The notes beneath the pieces were generated by a model. The model saw only the letters and a program-made list of their open reading frames with translations, made no database searches and was not told the origin of the DNA. DNA of 64,000 bases from an uncultured Victivallis sp. (GTDB taxonomy: Bacteria; Verrucomicrobiota; Lentisphaeria; Victivallales; Victivallaceae). The stretch lies in the NCBI GenBank assembly GCA_944389895.1, contig CALXOA010000118.1, forward strand, positions 37,541 through 101,540. The letters are read 5' to 3'. The position numbers were made by a program, and so were the translations under genes. Below, piece by piece: positions 1-9,392 of the stretch (within the stretch, counting starts at the first letter, position 1; each line of letters begins with the position of its first letter).

Positions 1-1
1 G

Positions 2-2440
2 AAAAAGGAAGCCGGCACATACGGTTTCTCCGTCGATGCCCCCGCCGCGGTGACGGCGAAATACATCGATGAGATCATGACCGGATGGCGTTTTCACCGC
101 CTGACCGGTTACGGCAATTTCGATTACACTGAAAGCTCGTTCGCCATGCAGCGGATCGCCCCCGAAACGCTGCCCGTCTCAAGCGACTACAGCGACTTCA
201 GTTTCAAGCCGGAAGGTTTTGACAACGGCAATGCCCGCCGTTCCTGCTTCGATCCGCGTGTACCGGGCTACGATCTGCGTCCGACGCTGCTTCAGGCCCC
301 CTTCGCACATGCGATGGCCGACGTGAGCGCCGCCATTCTGGACAGAGAGGAGGACCCTCTTCTGCAGAATCACTCCGGTTACAGCGGTGAAACGCTGAAA
401 AAGAGCGTGATGCTTTTCAACGATTCCCCGAAACAGGTCCGATTCCAACTTATGGCCACGCTTTGCGATACCCAGGGGCGTGTCCTCCCGCTCGGCGAGA
501 GAAGCGTCGAAGCGGCTCCATTTGAACACAAACTCATTCCCGTCTCCATTCCGCTGCCCGCCACCGGCGACCGTTCGGAGTGGGTATTCCGTGCTCTGCT
601 GAAGGGGGAGGAAAAGATCTTCCGGCTGGAATTTCCGATCCAGGTGTTCGCACGGCCCGTTGAACTAAAACTCACCTCTCCGGTTCACATCTGGGACCCC
701 GAAGGAACAGTGACGACCCGTCTGATGAAACGTCTGCCTCTGAAACGGCTTGAAAACCTGGATGCGTTACCCTCCTCGGGAATCCTGATCGTCGGTCGCG
801 GCGCGTTGTCCCGACTCACCCGTATGCCGGACTGGAATGCGGCGGCGGCAAACGGCCTGAACATCCTCTTTCTGGAGCAGCATCCGACCGCCTCGCCGGA
901 GCTGATGAAAACCCGGACCCGCCGAACCTACATCAATGCGCCGGCTCATCCGGTGTTCGAGGGGCTCGGAGACGCCGACTTCGCTTTCTGGCAGGACAGC
1001 TTCTCCATCGCCCCCGCAAAAGTCAGGGATGGAGCTGGGATCAACTGGTCCGACTGGGGGAACCGCAACATGGTGGCAGCCTATGCTTTCCGGCGTCCGC
1101 AGCACGGCGGGTATCTCAGCCTTCTGGTCAGCGGGTTCGACCTTTTTCAAACACCGCTGCTGGAGCACCGTACCGGGAAAGGAGGCTGGATCGCGTCGCA
1201 GCTGGAAATCACCGATCGGCTCGGCAGCGATCCGGCGGCAACCCGGTTGTTCGACAATCTGCTCCGGTATCTGGATCGGCCGGCACGGCCGGCGAAAGTG
1301 CTGTTCTTCGGCAGTGAGAACGGGAAAAAGCTGGTCGACCGTTTCGGACTTGACTGTACGGCGGAAAACGATCTCTCCGGCAACCGTCTGAAACAGGCGG
1401 ACCTTCTGCTCGTCGCCGATCCGGATTGGGAGGAATTGAAGCGTTACCGCATGGAACTCAATGACTTCGTCTATTTCGGAGGCCGGGTGCTCTACTGGCA
1501 TACCGGGAAAACGTTCGATCCGGGCTGGCTGCCGTTCACGATGGAACTCGCCGAAACCACAGCCTCCCGCGCGGCAATCGCCGGGAAGGCGGACGGCGTC
1601 TGGCGCAACGGATTCGGCAACAGCGAACTCTACTGGCGTGAAAAACGGAACGTTCCCGCTTTCCAGAATGTTCCGCCGCACTTCGATGCAACGGCTCCGG
1701 CGGTTCTGGTACGCGGGCGGTTCGGTTCCGGGGAGTGGATTTTCACGACTTTATCACCGGATCTTTTCGGTGCGACCGCCGCAACCGGCAAAACGGTCCG
1801 GCTGCTGTCGGCCCTGTTTGCCTCGCTCGGGGTGGAAATTGCCGATGCGGCATCCCCGTTTGTGTCGACAGCCGATATTGCGGAACTGGATCTGAGTGAA
1901 CAGAAGTGGGAGTTCGCCATCGACGAGAAAGATCTCGGAGTGAAGGAAGAGTGGCAATCCGGCAAGGGGAACGCCCGCTGGCTGAAGGGGCTGATCGCCG
2001 ACGGGATCGAAGTCCGCGTCGGGCAATCTTTTGAATCCTTCCTGCGTTACGACTACAACGGCTATGCATGGTACCGCCTGACATTCGACGTTCCGGAGAA
2101 TCTCTCTGCCGCACCTCAGCTCTATTTCACGGCGGGCGCGATCGACGATACCGACGAAGTCTGGCTCAACGGCGTCAAAATCGGTTCCACCGGTAAGGAC
2201 GTGCCGAACTACTGGGAGGCGAAACGGAATTACCCGATTCCACAGGGGCTGCTTAAGAAGAGCGGCAACCTGCTCGTAGTCCGGGTGTTCGACGAGAAGG
2301 GGAACGGTGGAATCGTCCAGGGACCGGTGGCGCTCTCCGAGCGGAAGCTGGAAGGCTCCCCACGCTTGTGGCAGACGCCATGGCCCGAGGGTGCTCGACA
2401 CGATTATGAATACAAAGCCGATCTGGTCCGTATGTATTGA
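2..2440 (+). CDS. 5'-truncated glycoside-hydrolase-like protein with C-terminal jelly-roll domain
   Basis: The reading frame is already open at the window edge, so the true start lies outside; a GTG at 50 is only an internal codon. About 812 residues are visible. The last ~170 residues (YDYNGYAWYRLTF..., IDDTDEVWLNGVKIG) resemble the galactose-binding-like sandwich domain attached to GH2-type and related glycosidases. The middle part alternates beta-sandwich-like and Rossmann-like stretches, as in the regions that follow a TIM barrel in large beta-galactosidase-like proteins. No catalytic motif is visible in the part present. The stop lies 16 bp before the start of the M14 peptidase gene, which suggests co-transcription. 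The exact family cannot be named without the missing N-terminus. Confidence 0.72.
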   Translation, partial: KKEAGTYGFSVDAPAAVTAKYIDEIMTGWRFHRLTGYGNFDYTESSFAMQRIAPETLPVSSDYSDFSFKPEGFDNGNARRSCFDPRVPGYDLRPTLLQAPFAHAMADVSAAILDREEDPLLQNHSGYSGETLKKSVMLFNDSPKQVRFQLMATLCDTQGRVLPLGERSVEAAPFEHKLIPVSIPLPATGDRSEWVFRALLKGEEKIFRLEFPIQVFARPVELKLTSPVHIWDPEGTVTTRLMKRLPLKRLENLDALPSSGILIVGRGALSRLTRMPDWNAAAANGLNILFLEQHPTASPELMKTRTRRTYINAPAHPVFEGLGDADFAFWQDSFSIAPAKVRDGAGINWSDWGNRNMVAAYAFRRPQHGGYLSLLVSGFDLFQTPLLEHRTGKGGWIASQLEITDRLGSDPAATRLFDNLLRYLDRPARPAKVLFFGSENGKKLVDRFGLDCTAENDLSGNRLKQADLLLVADPDWEELKRYRMELNDFVYFGGRVLYWHTGKTFDPGWLPFTMELAETTASRAAIAGKADGVWRNGFGNSELYWREKRNVPAFQNVPPHFDATAPAVLVRGRFGSGEWIFTTLSPDLFGATAATGKTVRLLSALFASLGVEIADAASPFVSTADIAELDLSEQKWEFAIDEKDLGVKEEWQSGKGNARWLKGLIADGIEVRVGQSFESFLRYDYNGYAWYRLTFDVPENLSAAPQLYFTAGAIDDTDEVWLNGVKIGSTGKDVPNYWEAKRNYPIPQGLLKKSGNLLVVRVFDEKGNGGIVQGPVALSERKLEGSPRLWQTPWPEGARHDYEYKADLVRMY

Positions 2441-2456
2441 ATGGAAGGAGAAAAAA

Positions 2457-4106
2457 ATGTTGCTCAAAAACCTGCCGCCGATCCCGGACGCCTTTCTGCC
2501 CTATGAAGAACTTGAAGCTTATGTGGAAAAGCTCGCAGCCGCGGCTCCGGAACTGGTGCAGGTCAGTGACATCGGGCTCTCCCGGGGGAAACGGCGGATC
2601 CTGCTGCTTTCCGTCACGAACTTCGCAACCGGAGCACCGGAACGGAAACCGGCATTCCTGATTCAGGCGCATATCCATTGTCACGAACTCGGAGGCACCA
2701 TCGCCGCTCTCTACACGGTGCGGCAGCTGATTCTCGACCATGTCGATGGAGGGATTCTCGACCGGGTGGTATTCCAGATTCTACCGCGTCTCAATCCGGA
2801 TGGTGCGGAAGAGGTGATTCGCCACTCCGGCTACATCCGCAGTCGCTGGGACCAGACCGGAGAACTGCCGAATACGCTTGTTCAGGAGGATGTCGACGGC
2901 GACGGGCTGATCCTCTCCATGCGGATCGAGACCCCCGACGGCGACATGGTACGTGATTCGCGCGACCCGCGCTGTCTGGTTCCGCGTCGCGCCGACTCCA
3001 CCGGTCCTTTCTACCGGATGCTGCCGGAGGGAACCATTCACAACTGGGATGGCGTCACCCGGGAGGGATTCCGATTCCACGGGCGGATGCTGGACTGGAA
3101 TCGAAACTGGGGCGCCTTCTGGTCCCCCTTCGAAGCCGGAGCGGGCGACTATCCCATGAGTGAACCGGAAATACGGTACCACGCCGATTTCCTCGTCAAC
3201 AACCCCAATTTTTTCGGCGGCATCGCCTATCATAACGGCTGGGGAGCGATTCTGCGCGCACCCGACCAGCCCGGAGACGACTCGTTCTCCGCAGCGGATC
3301 TGCGCTGCTACCGGAAACTTGCGGAGATGGGGGAACAACTGACCGGATACCCGGCATTTGCCGGCTGCAAATTCCACTCCCGGTCGGAACTTGATACACA
3401 CCGCGCCGGAAACTTCACAGACTGGCTGTTCTTCCATCTCGGATTGTTCGGCTTCGTCATCGAACTCGGTACCGTCGAAACATCATCCGGGCTCGATACC
3501 CGGACAATCCTCAACGACTCCCTCAGAAGTGAAGAGGAGTACTGTGCGCCGCGCGAGGTCCTTGCCGATGACGACCGTCATCCGGAACGGCGGCGCGCCT
3601 ACCACCCGTGGCGTCCCTTCCTGCACCCGCAACTCGGTCCGGTAGAAATCGGCGGGGTCGATATTCCCGTTTTCGCAGTCCCTGCACCCGACTATCTGCG
3701 CAAGGTATGCGAGCGTGTCCACGCATTCACACTCCACCTCGCCTCCAAGTGCCCTCGCCTGGTGGTTTCCGCACTGGAAGTCGTCGAGATCGGCGACCTG
3801 AAGCGGGTCAGGCTTCGGCTCCACAACCGCGGGGAATTTCCGACCAACATCAGCGAAGCCGGCGCCCGGCTTCCGGCACGCCGGAAACCGTTGATCCGCA
3901 TCCATCCACAACCCGGCGTGGAAATCATCTCCCTGGAAAAGGACCGCGAACTCAACCACTTCGCCCCCTGGGAATCCCGCACGCTCGAATGGTTCCTCGC
4001 CGGAACTCCGAACACCGGAACCCGGCTCGCGGAGATCGAACTGGAAGCCTTCTCCGCCGGAAGCCTGACCCTCCCGGTGACGGTTTCTCCGGAAAAGAGG
4101 CCGTAA
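2457..4106 (+). CDS. M14-family zinc carboxypeptidase-like protein
   Basis: Predicted 549-residue metallopeptidase of the carboxypeptidase A superfamily. Visible signatures are the zinc motif HxxE at H74-E77 (within AHIHCHELGG), a downstream third His ligand in AYHNGWGAILRAP, and a catalytic Glu candidate in FVIELGT. Together these match the M14 arrangement. The start at 2457 is preceded by GGAAGGAGAA at good spacing; the longer frame from 2307 overlaps the preceding gene and is unlikely. No signal peptide is visible. The C-terminal ~100 residues look like a beta-sandwich appendage. The family normally trims C-terminal residues of peptides or cell-wall peptides; the substrate here is unknown. 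It directly follows a hydrolase gene and may belong to a glycan or glycopeptide locus. Confidence 0.85.
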   Translation: MLLKNLPPIPDAFLPYEELEAYVEKLAAAAPELVQVSDIGLSRGKRRILLLSVTNFATGAPERKPAFLIQAHIHCHELGGTIAALYTVRQLILDHVDGGILDRVVFQILPRLNPDGAEEVIRHSGYIRSRWDQTGELPNTLVQEDVDGDGLILSMRIETPDGDMVRDSRDPRCLVPRRADSTGPFYRMLPEGTIHNWDGVTREGFRFHGRMLDWNRNWGAFWSPFEAGAGDYPMSEPEIRYHADFLVNNPNFFGGIAYHNGWGAILRAPDQPGDDSFSAADLRCYRKLAEMGEQLTGYPAFAGCKFHSRSELDTHRAGNFTDWLFFHLGLFGFVIELGTVETSSGLDTRTILNDSLRSEEEYCAPREVLADDDRHPERRRAYHPWRPFLHPQLGPVEIGGVDIPVFAVPAPDYLRKVCERVHAFTLHLASKCPRLVVSALEVVEIGDLKRVRLRLHNRGEFPTNISEAGARLPARRKPLIRIHPQPGVEIISLEKDRELNHFAPWESRTLEWFLAGTPNTGTRLAEIELEAFSAGSLTLPVTVSPEKRP

Positions 4107-4115
4107 ATTCTCCGT

Positions 4116-4190
4116 ACGGAATGAGCAGACTCTCCGACAGAAAACCTCTCCGGGATTCCGATCGGAGCTCTTCCGGTCTGCTCGTTCCGT
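4116..4190. terminator. Long inverted repeat between convergent genes, probable bidirectional terminator
   Basis: Arms of 15 bases (4116-4130 and 4176-4190, ACGGAATGAGCAGAC against GTCTGCTCGTTCCGT) pair with one G-T wobble. They enclose a 45-base loop that contains its own small palindrome, CCGATCGG. A T-rich run follows at about 4209-4215. It sits between the convergent ends of the M14 peptidase gene and the isomerase-like gene. Confidence 0.5.
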
Positions 4191-4214
4191 TACGCCGCGC
4201 GGAAAAGTGTTTTT

Positions 4215-5057
4215 TCAGAGCCCGGCGGCGAGGAACGCCACCCGGCAGGCCCGTTTGTATGCTTCGGCAAGATATTCCGCCGTCGAGAGCTTCCCGTAAC
4301 AGTCATTCTCGTGACGTCCCGGTTTGCTGAAACGGTTCAACTCAAACGTGAGCGGTCCCTCATAACCGCTTCGTCTGAGCCGGGAAGCGATTTTTCCCCA
4401 GTCGGCAACTCCATCGAAAGGCAGCAGATGGAGGTCGTCATACCAGGTAATCCTGCCGTCGAAATCCCGGATTCCGAGATTGTCGTTGAGATGGGTTCCG
4501 ACCAGATGCTTCCCGTACGATGCGAGCATGTCCCGGTTCTGGTTGTAACACATCTCATGACCGGAATCCCAGCAGAAGCCGACCGAGCGGTAACTTTCAG
4601 CAAGCTGCATCAGCATTGCCAGATACTCTTCGCCCTCGGTGTTTTCGAACGCCACCGTCACCCCGAGCCGCTCCGCTTCCCGGACCACCTTCTCGAAATT
4701 TCCGACGCCCCGGCTGTTCGGCGAGTGCTCGTTGAAGCCGATAACGGCATGCGTCACCATGATCGGCACCTCATGCTCGGAACAGCTGCGCAGACAGTTC
4801 ATCAGCTCCTCAACCGCGGCCGCGGCAGCATCCTCATCCTCCTTCCACAGGGCGGCGGCATGACCGAACGGCGCATGGATCGATTGATAAAGCAGATGGT
4901 ACTCTCCGGCAAGTTGCCGCCACTTCCCGATCGGAGCTTCGGGAAACCACCCGGTGAAAAAGCCGTCGAATCCGGTTTCCCCGATCCATTTGATCTGCTC
5001 TTCCGGAGTTCCGCCGAACTCCCCGCACAACCCGAGACAAAGTCTTCTCCGATACAT
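4215..5057 (-). CDS. Sugar phosphate isomerase/epimerase-like TIM-barrel protein
   Basis: A 280-residue protein of the xylose-isomerase-like TIM barrel superfamily (AP endonuclease 2 / IolE / hydroxypyruvate isomerase group). Typical features are the N-terminal strand with LCLGLCGEFGG, the central VAFENTEGE with a metal-binding Glu, CWDSGHE with Asp and His, GTHLNDN, and a late FELN Glu. These fit the divalent-metal site of the superfamily. The start at 5057 is chosen because GGAGGAAACG lies directly before it; an upstream GTG adds only six residues and has no ribosome site. The protein is cytoplasmic. It is transcribed divergently from the GntR regulator gene, which suggests control by that regulator. 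The exact substrate cannot be read from sequence. Confidence 0.82.
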   Translation of the reverse strand: MYRRRLCLGLCGEFGGTPEEQIKWIGETGFDGFFTGWFPEAPIGKWRQLAGEYHLLYQSIHAPFGHAAALWKEDEDAAAAAVEELMNCLRSCSEHEVPIMVTHAVIGFNEHSPNSRGVGNFEKVVREAERLGVTVAFENTEGEEYLAMLMQLAESYRSVGFCWDSGHEMCYNQNRDMLASYGKHLVGTHLNDNLGIRDFDGRITWYDDLHLLPFDGVADWGKIASRLRRSGYEGPLTFELNRFSKPGRHENDCYGKLSTAEYLAEAYKRACRVAFLAAGL

Positions 5058-5410
5058 CGTTTCCTCCGATACCACTCAACGATCCCACGCCTGTCACAGG
5101 GGGATTTCACCCGGTGCCGGCCGCCATCCGCTGCAGACAACCGGGGCTGCCCTCCCCTTCCGGGAAACGTTCTCCCCGCCTCCCGGAAGGATTGTTCCGG
5201 AAAATTGCTCCGTTCCGGCACTCGACCGGAGCCCTGCCCCGGCCGGACCGGATCTTTTCCGGCCTCCGACTTTTCCCTGCTGTGTCAATATAATATGATT
5301 TTCAAACAAATCCACCCGGTATTCCAGATACTTTCGCGGGAATCCCGGCCGGCCGTCAACTTGAACTCCGGCCCTGCGGATTAATTTCTCAAAAAAAATC
5401 AGTTCGGCTA
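5058..5410. other. Intergenic region between divergent isomerase and GntR genes
   Basis: About 350 bases with no supportable gene. The left part is GC-rich and featureless. The right part turns AT-rich, with a TATAAT at 5289-5294 that has no convincing -35 partner in either direction. It must hold the promoter of the isomerase-like gene, but I cannot place that promoter confidently. Confidence 0.5.
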
Positions 5411-5446
5411 TTGATTTTTGAAAAAGTATCCTTATACTAATATAAG
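5411..5446 (+). promoter_or_regulatory. GntR-gene promoter with overlapping palindromic operator
   Basis: TTGATT (5411-5416) and TATACT (5433-5438) are spaced 16 bases, a fair sigma-70 promoter. A perfect inverted repeat CTTATA-ctaa-TATAAG (5431-5446) covers the -10 box and the expected start point. A second short dyad AGTAT-cctt-ATACT (5425-5438) overlaps it. Position and symmetry suggest autorepression by the GntR protein encoded 31 bases downstream. Confidence 0.6.
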
Positions 5447-5476
5447 AAGATAAAAACTAAACCAAGAAGAAAAATC

Positions 5477-6511
5477 ATGATTGTCGCATCGGATATCGTG
5501 AAACAACTCCGGCTGGACATTATCAATCAGGAGTTCGGGCTCAACGGGAAACTGCCGACCCGGGAAGAGTTCAGCCGGCAATACGGCGCCAGCAAGGCGA
5601 CCGTTCAGAAGGCGCTGGCGGAACTGGAGGCGGAGGGGTTCATCATTTCCCGCGGGACACTCGGCACGTTCGTCAACCCGAACTCCCCAAACCACACGGA
5701 CATTGCGCTGCTGCTGCCGGTTCGTGAGGAACAGTTGACCGTCAGGGATGAACTTTTCAACCTGGTCAATCAGGAACATCGCAATCTGGAGAAACATACC
5801 GGCAAGAATCTGCGGTACTTTTACATCGATCGCGAACAACGGATCCAGGACGATTTCGAGAAAGTGGCTGAAGAGGCAAACCGCACACGTCTCAGTGGAG
5901 TCATCCTGCCGTTTCCTCCGCAGAGCTGGATGCTCGAGCCGTTTATCCGCAACAACATCCCGGTGGCGGTTCTGACCGATGAAAATATCAGCGGAGCCTC
6001 CACGGTCTGGGTGGATTACTCCGATTTCTTCAAAAAAGCCCTGCTTTACTGCCGTAGACAGAACTGCAGACGCCCGGCATTGCTCGCAAATTTCACATTG
6101 CCGTATCACCACATCGAAGACTATTTCAGACTCGGGAAGGAAGCCGGTTTTGAGCTTGAATCCCGACTTGTGCAGGGCCAGTCCGAGGTGTTCGGACTGC
6201 CGTGGCTCCGGCATACTCTCGACTCCTTTTTCTACGGGCCGGAACCGGCCGACACGGTCATTATCGGCGACGAGGCATTCCTGCCGGACACCCTCAAATA
6301 TCTGTTCGAACACGACAGGATTCCGGGGAAAGACATTCAGCTGATCTGCGAACGGACGTTTCCTCACGATACCTGTACCGGATTCCCGGTCAAATTCATC
6401 GGATTCGACCTGTATGAGATCATCGATACCTGCCTGCGGGCGCTGGAGGCGCTGCGAGCGGGCGGGAAACCGATGAAGGATTTTGCACTGATCGCCGCAA
6501 TCGAAAGTTGA
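5477..6511 (+). CDS. GntR-family transcriptional regulator with LacI-type sensor domain
   Basis: A 344-residue DNA-binding regulator. Residues ~1-70 form the GntR winged helix-turn-helix ([30 protein letters not shown], with the wing SRGTLGTFV). The rest resembles the periplasmic-binding-protein-like effector domain found in AraR-type and LacI/GalR proteins (strands such as [14 protein letters not shown] and [10 protein letters not shown]). The likely role is sugar-responsive control of the adjacent pseudopilin and DUF4838 genes and of the divergent isomerase gene. The pseudopilin start lies 20 bases after its stop. A palindrome over its own promoter suggests autoregulation. The effector sugar is unknown. 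Confidence 0.88.
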   Translation: MIVASDIVKQLRLDIINQEFGLNGKLPTREEFSRQYGASKATVQKALAELEAEGFIISRGTLGTFVNPNSPNHTDIALLLPVREEQLTVRDELFNLVNQEHRNLEKHTGKNLRYFYIDREQRIQDDFEKVAEEANRTRLSGVILPFPPQSWMLEPFIRNNIPVAVLTDENISGASTVWVDYSDFFKKALLYCRRQNCRRPALLANFTLPYHHIEDYFRLGKEAGFELESRLVQGQSEVFGLPWLRHTLDSFFYGPEPADTVIIGDEAFLPDTLKYLFEHDRIPGKDIQLICERTFPHDTCTGFPVKFIGFDLYEIIDTCLRALEALRAGGKPMKDFALIAAIES

Positions 6512-6531
6512 AACATGGAGGGAGGACAAAC

Positions 6532-7209
6532 ATGAAATCCGGCAGAAAAACGTTTACATTGATCGAATTATTAATTGTAATAGCGATCATCGCGATACTG
6601 GCTGCAATGTTACTGCCGGCATTGAACAAGGCACGGGAAAAAGCCAAAGCGGCCGCATGCATGAACAATCTGAAACAGATCGGGACGAGTATCTTCCTCT
6701 ATGCACATGACTACGATCAATTTTATCTCTTCGCCAGTCTGGACAATAACGCAACCATAACCAACGACCACTCGAAGTCCTGGTATGCCCTGCTGAACAG
6801 AAACAACTATCTTCCCGGCGATTACAAAGATGCCTGGGGCAATACCGACTCCAGGGTTTTCATCTGCCCGAGCGAATCCGGGGTGGAACTCACTGTCGCC
6901 TCGGGGACACGTCACTACGGATTGAACTGGCGGACTTACGGTTATGATCCGACAACAGCCCGGAAAATCGGCATGGTCCGGAATGCCGCCACACTGATCT
7001 ACATCGCCGATTCGACGCCGCGCAAATACGTACCGACCAGCTATCCCTATCTGATCCAACACTATGGAGGAGTCTATCCGATTCTCTACACCACCAGTTA
7101 TCCGGTTTTTCTGCGTCACTCGAACACCGCAGCGACCATGCTGGGAGACGGCCATGTAAAAATGATGAACTACAATGAGTTGCGCGATGTCAACAACTGG
7201 GAGAACTGA
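6532..7209 (+). CDS. Prepilin-like (pseudopilin) protein with H-X9-DG motif
   Basis: A 225-residue protein that starts with a class III, type IV pilin-like segment ([17 protein letters not shown], then [13 protein letters not shown]), as in GspG/PulG-type pseudopilins. The residue before the mature Phe is Thr, not the usual Gly. A C-terminal H-X9-DG motif ([14 protein letters not shown]) matches the processing-associated motif seen in many Lentisphaerota and Planctomycetota prepilin-like proteins. The start at 6532 follows GGAGGGAGGACAAAC; the frame extends upstream to a TTG overlapping the regulator stop, which is less likely. It lies 4 bases upstream of the DUF4838 gene. It would be membrane-anchored with the globular part outside. 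Its precise role is unknown. Confidence 0.85.
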   Translation: MKSGRKTFTLIELLIVIAIIAILAAMLLPALNKAREKAKAAACMNNLKQIGTSIFLYAHDYDQFYLFASLDNNATITNDHSKSWYALLNRNNYLPGDYKDAWGNTDSRVFICPSESGVELTVASGTRHYGLNWRTYGYDPTTARKIGMVRNAATLIYIADSTPRKYVPTSYPYLIQHYGGVYPILYTTSYPVFLRHSNTAATMLGDGHVKMMNYNELRDVNNWEN

Positions 7210-7213
7210 ACCG

Positions 7214-9352
7214 ATGAAAAAAATCCTCGTTTTGTGTTTCTCCGCATTTCTTCTTCTGCCGTCATTCACCGGCACGCTCGACCTGAGCCGGGTCACCATC
7301 GTCTGCCCGGAATCCGCCACACCGGCCGAAGAGAAAGCCGCAGCAGAGCTCAAACAGCATCTCGGTTTGGTCGCACAGGCCCGGAACGGAGAACAGACCA
7401 TCCGTCTGATCACCGATCCGGAACTTCCGCCCGACGGTTATCGCATCAGCTTCCACAACAACGATCTGGAAATCCGCGGCGGAACCAACTTCGGGTTGCT
7501 GTACGGCGTCTATGCACTGCTCGAAGAGGACATCGGTTATCGCTGGTATGAACCGGAAATCACCGTGATTCCCAAACTCGACGAGTCGAAAATTACGGTT
7601 CGCGAACGCTCGGAATCCCCGGCATTCTCCGTGGTGCGCGATCCGTTTTCCTTTGCGGAAAGCGATCCGGACTGGGCGTTGCGCAATCGGGTGATCCGCA
7701 TGATGCACAATTCTCTGCCCCCGGAATTGGGGAAAAAAATTCTCTTTCCAAGACCGAAGGGCGAATTCTGGATGTGTCATACCACACAATACTTCTGCCC
7801 CCCTTCGTTGTTCCCGTCACATCCGGAATACTTCATGATTGACGTCAACGGAAAACGTTCAAAGCAGCAGATTTGTCCGAGCAATCCGGAAGTGGAAAAA
7901 ATGGCCGTGCGGAAACTCACCTCGACACTGGATCACGCACCGGAGGCAAACTACATCGCACTTTCCCTCGAAGACAACGAAAATTGGTGCCATTGTCCGG
8001 AATGTACGCGGATCAACCAACGGGAGGGAAGCAATGGTGCGGCATTCTTTGCGTTGGTGAATCGTGTTGCGCATGAAATCTCCGAAAAGCATCCTGGAGT
8101 AAAACTGCTGGTTACGGCGTATTATTCCACCCTGGTTCCACCGGAACACATGCAGATGGCGGATAATGTTTCCATTCTTTATGCCGATATCAACCGCCGT
8201 CGGTCGGATCCGGTTACCAGAGGCGCCAATCTGAACCATCTGAAGAACTGGTGTAAAATCGCCGGAGAAATCATCATCTGGGATTATCAGGCCGATTTCA
8301 GCAATTACTACCGTTATGTTCCATCGTTGTACGCTGTTGCGCAGAATCTCTCCTTTTACCGTACCCTGCCGGTAATCAAAGGGGTGGCCATTCAAGGCGC
8401 ATACCAGGGGCCGGGAGGAGAACGCCAGGGTTTGAGAGCATGGGTCGAAGCCAAACTGCTGTGGAATCCGGAACGTGACTACCGGAAATTGATCCGGGAT
8501 TACGTCCGGGGAGTCTACGGCCCGGCGGCCCCGCCGATCGAAAAATTCTATCTCTATCTCGACGATCTGGAGCGCCAGGGGGGGGCATTCGAGGCAAAAT
8601 ATGCTGAAATAGCAGCCCGGGGCAGAGCGTGTTTCGAGCAGGCGGAGAAACTTGCGGAGGGAAATACCGAGTTGCAGAAACGGGTTCAAGCCGCAGAACT
8701 GCCGGTGCTTTTTCATGAATTTGACCAGCTGTATGCCCTGCGGTACCGCAGCAACGTCTCCCCGGAAAAAATGCGGCAGGCACGGGAACTGCTCGATCAG
8801 ATTATCGCGATCATGAAAGTAAACAACTATCAACGTCTCGGAGAAGGAACCGGCCGGCGGCTCTCCGATCTGGTGAAGAACCGCGACGTACTGAACCGGA
8901 CAATTCCGGAAATCCCCGGCGTAACCGGCGCAGAAAGTATCGTCATTCCCGCGGTGGACGGCATGAGTTGCCTCGGAACCAAAAAGATTTCGGATGAAAA
9001 GGCTTCCGATGGAACTGCGGTGCGCCAGCAGCCCGTCAACTCCTGGAGCTGGCAGCTCTCCTTCGTGGGGAAAAACATCCCGCAGGGAAAATACCGCATC
9101 CGTATCCGTAACCGGATTGAAAAGACCGGGGAAAAGGTCACATGCATCTATTACGGAGTTTACGACAGCGCCTCAGGAACGAGCCCGAGATTCCGACTCA
9201 CGCCCGACCTTCTGGATCACCCGGACTACCGCTGGCATGACCTGAAAACCTTCACGATCTCTCCGGGGTCGGTTCTCTGGATGATGATTCCGACCCGGGA
9301 TAATGACCTCATCCATTACATCGACTGTGTCGAACTGGTCCCCGAACCCTGA
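7214..9352 (+). CDS. Secreted DUF4838 (GH20/alpha-glucuronidase-N-like) protein
   Basis: A 712-residue protein. The N-terminus MKKILVLCFSAFLLLPSFTG is a signal peptide. Residues ~20-130 resemble the alpha-glucuronidase/GH20 N-terminal domain (EEKAAAELKQHLG, then a segment ending GVYALLEEDIGYRWY). The central barrel carries the DUF4838 signature SLEDNENWCHCPEC, with C259, C261 and C264. A lysine-glutamate-rich helical part follows, then a beta-sandwich from ~570. The start at 7214 is 4 bases after the pseudopilin stop, so the two genes are probably translationally coupled. The family is common in Lentisphaerota and is thought to act on glycans; no biochemical function is certain. The protein is probably exported. 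Confidence 0.85.
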   Translation: MKKILVLCFSAFLLLPSFTGTLDLSRVTIVCPESATPAEEKAAAELKQHLGLVAQARNGEQTIRLITDPELPPDGYRISFHNNDLEIRGGTNFGLLYGVYALLEEDIGYRWYEPEITVIPKLDESKITVRERSESPAFSVVRDPFSFAESDPDWALRNRVIRMMHNSLPPELGKKILFPRPKGEFWMCHTTQYFCPPSLFPSHPEYFMIDVNGKRSKQQICPSNPEVEKMAVRKLTSTLDHAPEANYIALSLEDNENWCHCPECTRINQREGSNGAAFFALVNRVAHEISEKHPGVKLLVTAYYSTLVPPEHMQMADNVSILYADINRRRSDPVTRGANLNHLKNWCKIAGEIIIWDYQADFSNYYRYVPSLYAVAQNLSFYRTLPVIKGVAIQGAYQGPGGERQGLRAWVEAKLLWNPERDYRKLIRDYVRGVYGPAAPPIEKFYLYLDDLERQGGAFEAKYAEIAARGRACFEQAEKLAEGNTELQKRVQAAELPVLFHEFDQLYALRYRSNVSPEKMRQARELLDQIIAIMKVNNYQRLGEGTGRRLSDLVKNRDVLNRTIPEIPGVTGAESIVIPAVDGMSCLGTKKISDEKASDGTAVRQQPVNSWSWQLSFVGKNIPQGKYRIRIRNRIEKTGEKVTCIYYGVYDSASGTSPRFRLTPDLLDHPDYRWHDLKTFTISPGSVLWMMIPTRDNDLIHYIDCVELVPEP

Positions 9353-9392
9353 ACCGACGCCCTCCCCTCCCGTACTCCGCAGAGACGGTCGG

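Noticed and set aside
767..1681. A 304-codon minus-strand open frame
   Set aside because: It is antisense to the 5'-truncated hydrolase-like gene, has no ribosome site and has no recognisable domain.
5284..5294. TATAAT in the isomerase-GntR gap as a promoter
   Set aside because: No -35 at suitable distance on the plus strand, and on the minus strand TTGACA nearby lacks a -10; direction cannot be decided.
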